The notes beneath the pieces were generated by a model. That model worked only from the letters and a program-made list of their open reading frames with translations, was not told the DNA's origin and did not search any database. DNA of 64,000 bases from Siphonodentalium dalli (lineage: Eukaryota > Mollusca > Scaphopoda > Gadilida > Siphonodentaliidae): positions 135,225,990 to 135,289,989 of the forward strand of contig CP136067.1 of NCBI GenBank assembly GCA_032622095.1, written 5' to 3'. Shown here in pieces: positions 21,801 to 33,800 of this stretch (the first letter of the stretch is position 1; each line of letters starts with the position of its first letter). The position numbers were made by a program, and so were the translations under genes.

Positions 21801-24800
21801 AATGACTGAATTTTGCACTCATCCATGGCTTAAATTCATTCATTTGTTGCATATAGTATGTTGAGTATAATAGGAGGTGGTCCAATAATTGGCACTATTT
21901 AGTGTACAGCCCCCCTTTAACGGACATAGCTCATTCGAGCTTCCAAATTTTGTCTACGTACTTTGGAAGCCGGTATAAAATAGGTTGACATATGCACGAA
22001 ACATTGATATACCGGCTTCACATGCTCTGAAAAATACTTCCGTGGTCACAGCCGTTTTCCAGCTGTTTTTCAATTTTTTCGCACAGAAGTGAAACAAACG
22101 ATCTTTATTTCTACCATATCGAACGCGCTTTTCTGTTCAATGTCATGCACATACCTGTTGTTTGTTTGCATGAGACCCAAAAACCGTGTTCAAATTTGCA
22201 TTTTTTTTTATGTTTTTGTAACTTCAATGCGTATTTCTGGGGCATATATTGCCCGTAGAAATTTAGGTTTCAAATTCAAGTTCAAGTATTTATCGACCTA
22301 TTTCGATACCGGGAAAATTCAAACACAAATATTATTTGGTGTAGTTTGGAGCGCAAACTGCCATGTGGCTTTAAAACTGAATTTAACCCTTTACCCAACA
22401 AACCGGCCAAAACCGGCCAAATAAAGCTTCAACAGCCTAAAATATATTCGGTCTGTCTCAATAGAACCATACAAATATGGATATCATTGGAACCGGCTCA
22501 TTGACCACATTGTGATAGTTACAGTTATGCCCTGTGCCAATGCATTCTCTTATATATGCGAGTCGACCATAGGTCGCCTCGCATATATAAGAGAATGCAT
22601 TGGCCTAAAAACAATCTTTTTTTAACACTTTTTACCATTTTTTCTTACATTCTTTAACAATTTTATAATTTTTAATGTTTTAAGCCAATGCATTCTCTTA
22701 TATATGCGAGGCGACCTATGGTCGACTCGCATATATAAGAGAATGCATTGGCACAGGGCCCTTCTGTTGGGTAAAGGGTTAATTGAGAAGGACTTTTGTT
22801 TTTAGATTAAAATTGTTACGTTGGTGCCGGTCCGTCAATGTAATCATGAACTGGTCAGGTTCTATACAATCTGCAACATAATTATGATAACGATGTTTGA
22901 TTGGTGGGAAGATTTTAGAAGTTAGAAAATACTACAGAGTTGTTATTTCTTGGGAATCTGGATACAGAATCTGGATTCAGATTATGGATTAGTCCCCGTA
23001 CGACTTGGTTCGGTAAACGAACAGACCAGAATCAGTAAACGAACAGACCGTAATCGTATTCTCGTGGTATCCAGATTCGGATTCGGATTCCGATTACGGA
23101 CTCAAACGTTCATAATGTAAACAAACCGAGATTTCGCCACCTCGGAGTTTAAGAACACAATAAAACATAAGAACCCGTCCCTTGTGTACAAATTATTGCA
23201 TAATATAAACGATCTATATCAAAGAATTTTAAATGCGGAGACAAATTTGTTTTATTGAGTGTAAACTGGGAGAATATTACTGAAATTAGCCAAATAATAA
23301 CTCTATTGATAGTAACGCTGGGCGAGCACTTCGGTTGATGGCGAACTTGAAGCAAAGCATTGCCAATTTCATTGTCACTTTCATCATATCATGTTCATTT
23401 CATAATTCCATCCATAAAATACCGTCCGAACGCATGTCGATTTCAAATTCTGCAGATACGTCACCATTGACCGAATTAACGCGAACCTGCATGGATATGC
23501 CTTCTGCTTTGTTCGTTAGTATATGTTCCTTCTTATTCAAGAAATAGTAGGATTATATTATATCGATGGATTATCAGATATGCGTATGTACTATCTAGTC
23601 TTATAGCAATTTCATATTTAAAATGTGTTGTTTCGTTAAATGCAGTCGTTTTGCATAATAGTCTCTGTATAGTGCAGAAACACAGGCATTTTTGGCCAAC
23701 ATTAGTTGGAAAATAAAGCTTTGCCCATGAAGATAATGTTGTGGTCTTGTGATCGCACGTGAACTCATCTCCCAATCGCAAAAACACAAATGTAAAGCTT
23801 ATTCTAGGATCTCAGGACTATATAGTACATATGTCAGTCAATTTATTGATTAAGTACCCACACGTACAAGTTCTAGTGACGTTGCTAGAGGTTTCCTCAA
23901 ATTTCCGACCAACTGCACCCCCCTTGAACCAAACATCAATTCCATTTTCACCCCCTTGGAAATATCCAACTTGACACACCCTAAGATTGGAAAATAGCCA
24001 ACTTTTACTGGTTGAATAAAATCAAACAATGAGAACAATTCCGACCTATATATGGTGTCAAATTAATGTCCGACTAATGTTGTGTCATAACTGCTGGAAA
24101 TGTACCAAAGTTTAGTTTAGACACATTTATTTTAAAATATTTGTCAAATTTAGATAACACGTGAAATATAACACATACATCTGTTTATACAGACAATGGG
24201 ATTGGATGACAAGTGCTGACTCACTTTATGGTACCCCCTCTCCCATATGTTATTACACTGACAAACTAAATAATTAGTAATGGCAAAGCAACATGACTAC
24301 AAAAACAAGTTGAACATATATACAGATAACCTGTTACCCCCTCCCCCGAGTTAGTCATAATTTAAGTTTGTATATGTTTTTATCTAAAATCGGGTTTGTT
24401 TGTTGCGTTTGCTGGCTTGTACGTATCCTTATTTGGAACAGTTAGTCAAAAATAATCCCGATTTGCCTCACGTATGAATGACTGTACAGCTAAGAAAATT
24501 GTACCAAAGTTCGGGGGGGGGGTCGTGACACCCTAACCAACCCCTGTCGCCACGCCCATGTACAACTACCGAGTTTCATGGGTTCTCCACAACGTCTTCG
24601 GAATTTGATTCAGGATACCTAGAGCTGTTAGAAATTCTTGCCCTCAACAATAAACACACTTTAACTTGAAAAAAAAGAAGATGCGATTAAGTCGGATTGG
24701 CAGCTAATTATGTTCCATGTATATACACATAGAAGCAACGCATGACTTTCACAACAAACATGAACTTTATAAATATAAGATACAAATGATACGTGTGTCA

Positions 24801-27800
24801 AATAAACGAGTCATGTTTGACGCTGGGAGAACATTAAACCTAGTATCGGAGACAAAGTGGATTTCAAAATCTGACCTAGAATCGGGAATTAGCCACGCCC
24901 CCGTAATCGGATTCGGATTCTGAATCCGGATTCTCACGAAATAACGACTCAGGGAAAACATGCTCGTGACATCTTTTGTAGCTATTGTCAGCGGTGATAT
25001 TGTAATTTTTCTCGTTCCAGATGTCATCATCATGGCGATTCTGACGTATTTGCTGTGTTACGTCCGATCCATCGTTGGTGACAACACGCCGGTGACACCT
25101 AATCTAGGTGAACATCTTACCTTACCGTACAGACAGATGGTGAGACATCAAGTATCGATCAATCGAATAAGGGTATAACAAAGAGGAATGTCGCATAAAG
25201 CTTACATGTATATATATATACATGTACAATGAAAATTTGGAGGCATGACACTCACTCAATATCGGTACCACAAATGTTCCACCATATTGACAACATTACT
25301 GGAAGATTAAGAGTTAGAACTTTTCAACTAGAAAATAGGTTGAGATGAATTAATTTCCCCACCAATAGTTAGTGATAGGTATGAGATTATAGACCGACCG
25401 AATATTGGATTTAGCATCCCAGTTTTCGGATGAAATTTTAAAATAAAAAAACTTGAGGTACAAGTCGAAACATTAAAACCTAGTGGTGCTTTTCCCGACA
25501 TTGGTCTTGTGCAAGGAGGTAGCAACTGACAAATCGGATCGAACCCCCATCGTGGAAACACAAGCCACGTCTTAAACGTCAAGACATAGTTCTGCCCATC
25601 GCTACACTAGGCAGGTCTGACTACTTCCATTGGTGACATCCACTTTTATGGATTTCCCGAACTTATCATATTAAAAAATTATACTCTATGACACGTGAAG
25701 ACTGTGTTGTATCCATCAAAGCCAAGGGACATTACTCTGCATTGCTGTTTGGCCACGTCCCTTCTTTGTTGTAAACTGGCTCCTGAGCTCCAAGTGAACT
25801 TTTGTCTGGCAACTGTACTGTTTATTATGACGATGTTTCTCAAATGTTATGTTATGGATGGTGTGTATCTCGGTAATGTGTCTATTATCTGATACCAAAT
25901 TGTACTTACACAATAACAACAAACACATTGCATAACTTTCAGTCTAAACAACGTATTGGGTTGTTCCCAAGGTATCTTTGAACAAGCCGCCAGGTTTGCA
26001 CAGGAAGTATTTCCGCTTTTCAGCCAGACTCAGTTACACGCACATGTACCATCTAGCTTTGACCTGGAGTTGGTTCGGATTAAAGACATATTATGGACTT
26101 GTTCGGGTTCGTGAAATTGATAAGTTAGTACTCAGGCGCATTGCCAACCTGTGAAATGTAGCATTCTACTAACATCGCCGAATATTTCTAAGAAATCAAC
26201 AATACCACTCTGTTGAACACATCGTCTGATGTACGCTCAATTGTAAATATTTACATGTAGAATCAACTATCGGCGATAATCTAACGCAAATTATTTCACC
26301 ATCGAGAGTCATTGCATTTAATTATTATATAAAAATGACGATACGTGTTGTCAATTTCTATTAATATTCGTACAAATAACTACCTTGAGCAAGAGTATTC
26401 TCCATTTCTATTTGATCACCCAACCGGAGTGTTTCACATCACTTTAATGTGTCTATAGTGTAAGGGATAATTCGGCCCATTAGAGAAGTGTCACAGGTGT
26501 TGTGATGAAAAAGAATATTGAATATTTTGTGGAAACTATGCACTGGGCAGTCTCAGATTCAGAGCTGACAAACAGTTTTTGTTATATTTTAGCACCTACA
26601 AGGAATATAGACTATCGCATACATTCAGGCTAAAACATGGATATTTTGTAGATAAACAAGTTGTTTTTTGGAGTTCCTGATAGACTCCCGTTTCCTTGTT
26701 CTATTAACTAGTTTACGTGTGTTTCAACATCTAGCGACTCGAGGATAAAGTTCGTTTATGGTTTACTACGTCGATTTACGCCCACGTTCTCGGCAAATAA
26801 AAGTATGCACACATTCTATTTCTAGTTATGTTGTCATAAACATAATATATGTTATTAATTGGTTGTTTCCATATTGGCCGCGTTATGAGGCCGAGGTCTG
26901 TCGTATTGACTTCCCTTCGTTGATACTATCGAGTTATACATCAAAATAAAGGAAAATTCATGGCCAATAAGACACAATGAAATATATTGTGACTGAGAGG
27001 AACGATTTTGAGAATCTATGACGAATATGATAGATGGTGTATTATCGGACTTGTGAACCTTGTCACTGTTATAATATTGGTATATCTGGTATTTAACCAC
27101 AGGGGCATGTGTACAGTATCCTACAAGAAAACCATAGTCAGAAATGGTAACGCCACCAAAATCATATTATTAGCCATAAATATAAATTATAATATAATTA
27201 TAATATAAAAATATTATTCATTAGCTAGCGCTAATATAGGCGCTAACTAATGAATAATATTATTTGATTGACTTGTTAAATAACATCTAATAAATATTCA
27301 TCTTATTCACAACTTTAAGGAGTCCTTCTGGCACACACGAGAATATTTATCGCCGTTTGATTTGCACCAAGTGAACTCGGCGCATATATAATTGATAGAA
27401 CAGACCTCTATTATGATGATCGTGTCGTTATTTGTTTAAGATGCGTATCAATTGACATATACGCACCGTTCCCTCATTAAAATCTACATATATCGCCCAT
27501 TTTAAGTGACCTCCGCGAATTCGGGGTCTTCCGCAAAGTGACCTCCACAAATCGGGATCTAATGCAAATCGTCGCACCCAATGCAATTTGTAAACAAATA
27601 CGATTGACATGCGTTTTAACGAGGTGAGCTTTAATTAAATGAAAGAAGCATTCTACATAAACTATTTGTCATGGACTCAGCCAGTGTGCCATATATATGT
27701 GTCAACTAAGGTCGCTTTGCGTGGTAAAAGTGAAAAGTGAAAGTGGAAAATCCTATTGAAAATGAAAGTAGCCTACAATATTGGGAATTTCGCGGCAGAT

Positions 27801-30800
27801 TGCAGTGAATCTATACTATTGGAAGTGAATGTACAATTCCTGGAATTCTATCAGATATCGCGACTCTGCTCGTTTTCGTGATCATAGGTTATATAGGGCC
27901 TATATGACCACGAAAACGAGTCGAGTCGCGATACATCCATCGGTACAAACACATTGTGTATACGATACAATTTTGACTTGATGACCAGAAAATAAATATG
28001 GCGGTTACTCCAAGTCTCCAACAGAACAGACATGCGCGCTCCAATTAAAATTACCCATAATTCACTTCACTACACCAGGGGTTCCCAATGGGTTATACAT
28101 TATTTTCAGGCTATCAGATTATTTATATTTTCAAGAACATATTATTACACCGGTGACTTTAAGTTTACAATTTCAGCCTGTCCTGACTCTATCGGTATGT
28201 TTGAGTTATATTTTCAAGAACATATTATTTACGGTGGCGTTAACTTTACAATTTCAGCATTTACGTGATTCTATCGGTACGATTGAGCAAGGTACAAAAA
28301 ACCTATTCTCTCACAATGTATTCGCTCACTGCTCCACAGATTATCAAAAACTGAAAAACAGCTTACACCACCTTGTGGCGTAATAATCGTATTAGTAACT
28401 CTACTGCCTCTGATAGCCGTGTGCCCTGTGCACAGGCACAGTCTATATGTTTAGTTATAGACGTTGTCTTGCTCTTTTCACTTGCAGTATCTTATTATGC
28501 AACCACCATAGTCATCGACGTCATATGTATGCTGTTATCTATAATCGTCACACAGATGTATAGCAGGAGCGGGAAAAGGGGGCGTGTTCCATCAATGCTT
28601 AGACCGGTAAGTCAGACTGAACGTGCTGGTGTGATACCAGCATGCAAGTATCGCACATTAAAGGTACTCCATCCGATCAGACGGTCCCCATATCATCAAA
28701 TTTTAACAACAACATCAACAACATTTCTTCAAAATACGCTTCAGTTATCAGAATCGATTAATTACAACAAAATAATGCAAACCGCTGTCAACTATAAATT
28801 TTCCCTTTACGTGATATCTATCAACATGTTGTTCAACGAAATATGGCCGTATTAGCACTTGAGTATCGCGACATTTGACCGTATTACACTTGATTTTTGA
28901 GTTATCCACCTTCATCCGGAATTTTGTCCGAGACCGTCGGTTTGACGATTTTTTTTCTGGGCCACAAATAAGTACACATTTCGAGAAATAACAAATATCA
29001 CATATCTATATCTGATCACACTGAGCTTTGATGGGTGGATTCATCGATGAACCAAATATTTCTAATCCCCGAAGCCAAAGAAATAGTAATTTGGGAGCGT
29101 GATTTCGGATTATTCACCTTTAAATAAAATAGAGTTGTCCCGTTGAAACAAGAAGCGTCGAATGAGTGTAGTTTACAAGAAAAAAAAGCACGTGTTCATA
29201 ACGAAATTGGATATATATTACTGTTATAAACTACAAAGAGACGCAAACCTACATGTATAAAGTGTTGATGATAAAAATCTTTAAAAGTCACAAGACTTTT
29301 ATTATTCTTTTTTAGGAGTAGAAAAAAATGTACCTGAAAAATCTGACTGAATTTATTTATTATAAGAGTCCGTCCAAAACCTTTGTTGTCTGATAACTTG
29401 AAGAATAATAGTCGACATAAGTTTATGAAACTTGGTTGTATGGGCTTCATGTTAGAAAGTCCCGGCCAAGTTCGAATTTTGGTCCACTTCGACCATTTCT
29501 GATGGAGTTATGCCCCCTTTCGACTTCCAATTAGCTAATTGTGTTGTTGCCAGAATGATAACTTGTGTATTATTTTGTGACGCATGTTTCTAGAATTACA
29601 GCGTTCTTGCTGTGTCGTATTTGCACATTCGAATGCATCACGTGGTCCAGCCGCATCCGGTTGATGTCACGTAACGTAAACGACGTTCGCCTCAGCCAGG
29701 AGACCAGAACTTTATTGACGGATTCTAGGACGGATGAATGTGTAATAAACACACAACACGAATGTTAATGGGTTTGTTGACATGGCACTTGCGCCATCGC
29801 ATTACAGAACTCGAGGCTATGCCTCTCGTTCTATTCTTCCGTGGTTACACTCGTGTCGTATTAACAAACCCATTAACTCTTTCGCCACCAAATTTATAGA
29901 GTCCAAATTGTCCAGGACACCGGGTTTGCAGCAGTTTATATGGAAATTCAGTGTCTCACATGTGGGGCATTCATACTAGTATTTATAGATGAGGTAGGTA
30001 TGGATACCCATATATTGTCATGACCAGTGACAACTGCCCATCAATTTGAGCTAACTGCCGATGGATGACGTCATATAATTGTGATTATATCACCATGGTA
30101 ACGCATACCATATGTACCAGGTGCGTAAATACATTTGAAATCAATATTTACTGTTACAGTTAACGTTATTTGCAATATTTCACCACACAAGTATATTGAC
30201 CAAACTCACATTCAAATAGTTAGCACTATATACATCACATGTCGTTGATTTAGCATATGTGGTGATTAAGAATGAAATTAGAAGGCGTACAATGAGCATA
30301 GTGATGAGAACAGACCAAGTGTATGCCCAAGAAGGCTTTATTTAACCGAGATAGACCCATTTTCCCGGATTTAAGCCCACGTGTATTCATCTGTAATAAT
30401 GCTAAGCAATTATGAATAACTTTCCAAACACAACTGGCAATGATCTCATTGCATGCCCAAAATGTGTATGCATGTCAATATCATGCTTACAACCGTGATG
30501 ATGCACTCGCAGCTATTATTGAAGTCGCAGTATTGCACGGCACGGTGAATTTCGTAACATTACGTCGAAAATAGGAGACACTAGACGGTTACCACAGAAA
30601 ACGTCGCTAGAAAGGGCAACAATCTTCTTTATTTCACAAACATGTGTTATCGCAATGTGTTTGTCATAAACAATAACACACGTAATCAATCGGTACATGT
30701 GTATCTGATATTAAAAATCCACACCTGGCATTGCTTCGTCAGCATTTTTGGGGGAAACCCAGGGAAACCCCACAATAGTAATTGTGACGTCATACATCTA

Positions 30801-33800
30801 CTGTATATATTTAGGTCGGGAACATCTCATTGTGGCTGTATTTGTCAGGTATACGTGTTCCACAGTAAATTAGTATTGATACAGAATATCACCAAATGAT
30901 ATCTAAGTCGCCAGTCAATAAAATCATTAGTATATATATCCCCGCAAACGTGATATTATTGCCTGTTATTCCCGAAAATTATTTTATGCCGGCTAAAGCG
31001 GGCAGCGGTGTTGAACGTAATTTACGTCGTGCCCGCTAAAGCGGGCTGCGGTGTTGAAAGAGTTAACATACTCGGGTCGGTCTGTGTGTATATAGACCGA
31101 ATTTCATGAAACGTCTTAATATGTGAATGTGCCCATCAAGTGAAAATTTAGGTCCGACCTAGCCATTTCTGATGGAGTTTTAAACCCCCTTTCGACTTAG
31201 AATATGGTTGCCCTGATGATAACTAGAGATGTAGCTATAAAATTTAGCACAGGCAAATATGGACCCAAAAAAAGTCCACCGGGGCGGGGGGGGGGGGGCG
31301 TGTGTGTGGCCAAGAGCCATTTAATTAAAATTACAATTACTAATGCGATCTTCATACTATTTTTCAGATGGGATGTACCAACTCAGTTTGTTTCCTGGAT
31401 AGTTTCCATGTAAGGTTATACCAGCCTATAGCCATTCACGTGAAGCCCAAGAAACATGATGATCATGATCCAGAGGCAGGACACACTGACCACCATCTTG
31501 CCCATTCCAACGAGATCGTTAAGGCAAGTACATATATAGAAAACGCACCATAGCTACGCGATCGTTAAGGTACGTACATACAGACAAAATCCACCATATC
31601 AATTAAATTAGTAAGGCAAGTATAGATACATATAAAACCCACCATAGCAACGAGGTCGATAAGACAAATACACCCGGATATAACTCACCACAGAAACGGG
31701 ATCTTTGTGGCAAGTGCACATGGATATAACTCACTATAACGCGCGGATAGAACCCACCATATGAACGAGATCGGCAAGCCAAGTACGCACGGTTAGATCT
31801 CACCATAACAGCGGGATTATTAATGCTAGTACATGTACACGAATAGAACCGCCATAGCAACGATATCGCTAAGGCGAGTACACAGTACACACGGATAGAA
31901 CACACCAATAGCCACCATATCAAGGGGGTAATCATTATTGAAAGTACACACGGAAATAACTGACCCTATAGCATCGATATTGAAAAGGGAAGTACACGTG
32001 GGTAGCAGCAACGAGATCGACAAGTCGAATACAAACGGATATAACCCACCATAGCAACTAGATCGTTAGGGAGATAACCTATTATGTGGAGGAGCGAGAT
32101 CAGCAAGATAAGTACACGCATAGAATATACCATTACATTGAGATCGTTAAAGGTACTCAATCCGATCAGACGCTCCTAAATTACTATTTCTTTGGCTTCA
32201 GGTGTAAACAATATTTGATTCGAGTTGAGGAACCCCACCCTTCAAAGCTCAGAGTGATCAGATATCTATTTTTGAAGTTTGTTATTTCTCGAGATCGGCA
32301 GTAATAAGTGGCCCACCAACACGTGGTGAAAAGGGCGGTCTTGCGGATGAAGATTGTAAACTCTAAAATCAAGTGGTTATTATTACCACTTGATTTTAGA
32401 GTCATCTTTCTATCAAATATTTGTGGCGCCATCAGTCGTATTCACCAGTGGGACTATTTTAAAAACCAGGTGGTTTATTTCGTAGCACCTCAACGCACAA
32501 TGTGTATGTGGTCTTCGATATATAGTGTTTGGAGTGTAACCCATTGGTTTGATTGTCCCATCGTAGCAATGAATATCAGATCGAGGACCACAGATACTCT
32601 GGCTATTGAGTCTCGCCCAGAATAAACCACGTGGTTTATAAAATGGACTAAGCTGGTGATTGTTACTGCTATTTTTCTGTTAGAAACTTACGAATTGCAG
32701 CTCGGCAGCTGTCAACGAAGATATGTTGAGCTCTATCCGCGCTACTGGGCGTCACAACGGTCCTAGGTTTCGGGTTAATCGTATTGCGACTGTAGAGTTA
32801 AACGCTGTTCAAGTTTCGCGCCTATTGGTGACCTTTGAGCAAGATTACTCGTGTTGTGACTGCTTCGCATCACCCATACTTGACAAGAAACGTATTTTAT
32901 TTGAAAATAATACAAAAGGAATGGGGGCACACGTTTTTTCAACTTATGAAGCCCATCTCCCAATACAGTCGATTTAGATACAAAATGTTTACAAGATGAC
33001 AGCTGAACATATTTACATGCATGATTTTATTATTTTATGGTGATTGGTGTAGTGCCTTCCAGAGCATATTGCTATATGGGTTATGGCTAATTTGGTAGCA
33101 ATAACATTTGGTGGGGTTTGTGTGATTTTTGTTCGTTTAACTAATGTTGGAGCAGGGTTTTATGCAAAGGGGTATTTTCTTCATATATATATGTTAGTCA
33201 AGTGTTAGTCAGCTACTCTGGAAGACAGTACATACGGTAGATCAATGTCATAGAGAACTGGTGATTGAGTGGGGGAGTAGGTCCATAAGCGGGGAGCCAG
33301 TTGATTACTAAACTGCGTAGTTCCTATATTTACCGGTGTACTTAGACAATTTGTAGTCCTTCCTTGTGAATGTATTTTGTTTTAAATTCAGTTATCGAAA
33401 CGCTTTGTTGCTACAATATATTGCTGAATTATATCGAACCGTTTCTTATTACTTTGGGACGAGATATATGGTATTCCGAAAAGAATTTCGTTAATATTGA
33501 GAATACTTTAAGGGAGTACTCGCTTCGGTGTCGATATATCTTGTCAGTATGCTAATCTTGATATGTACAGTAGAAAGCTGTGTTGTCCTGTGACCGAGGT
33601 AATAAATGATGTAAAGTGAATTGTAATTCGACCTTGCCTAAACCTACATACAAGGCTCGTCCTGATTGGTCAATATCCTGTGTTCCCATGGAAACACGAC
33701 TGTCGTTTTGAAATGTGAAATGTGAAATGTGAAATGCTGCCAACGCCTCAAACTTTCAGAAGTCAAGCAACACGGGCATTGGTTAATGTCATGCTATAGA

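Larger units (their letters stand above)
26441..28487. other. Intron sequence with hairpins and a short duplication
   Basis: Hairpins lie at 27209-27262 and 27857-27932 (listed separately). A duplication of about 78 bp lies at about 28125-28283 (TATTTTCAAGAACATATTATT...TTTACAATTTCAGC twice), just upstream of exon D. The open frame at 27008-27208 has one hydrophobic stretch, but neither splice sites nor similarity connect it to the channel gene. Confidence 0.4.

Noticed and set aside
25108-25178. Extension of channel exon C beyond 25107
   Set aside because: The residues after the donor lose all M3 similarity, whereas exon D supplies M3 in the right phase.
25525-25620. tRNA gene on the - strand (GGTTCGATCC word)
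   Set aside because: No acceptor stem or convincing A-box could be matched by eye. At most a SINE relic.
27008-27208. Hydrophobic 66-codon frame as an extra transmembrane exon of the channel
   Set aside because: No acceptor/donor pair gives a compatible phase, and M3 and M4 are already accounted for.
31524-31553. Coding continuation past the GC donor (ORF to 31553)
   Set aside because: It reads into the minisatellite and stops before any M4. The phase-matched M4 exon at 34290 fits the GC donor.
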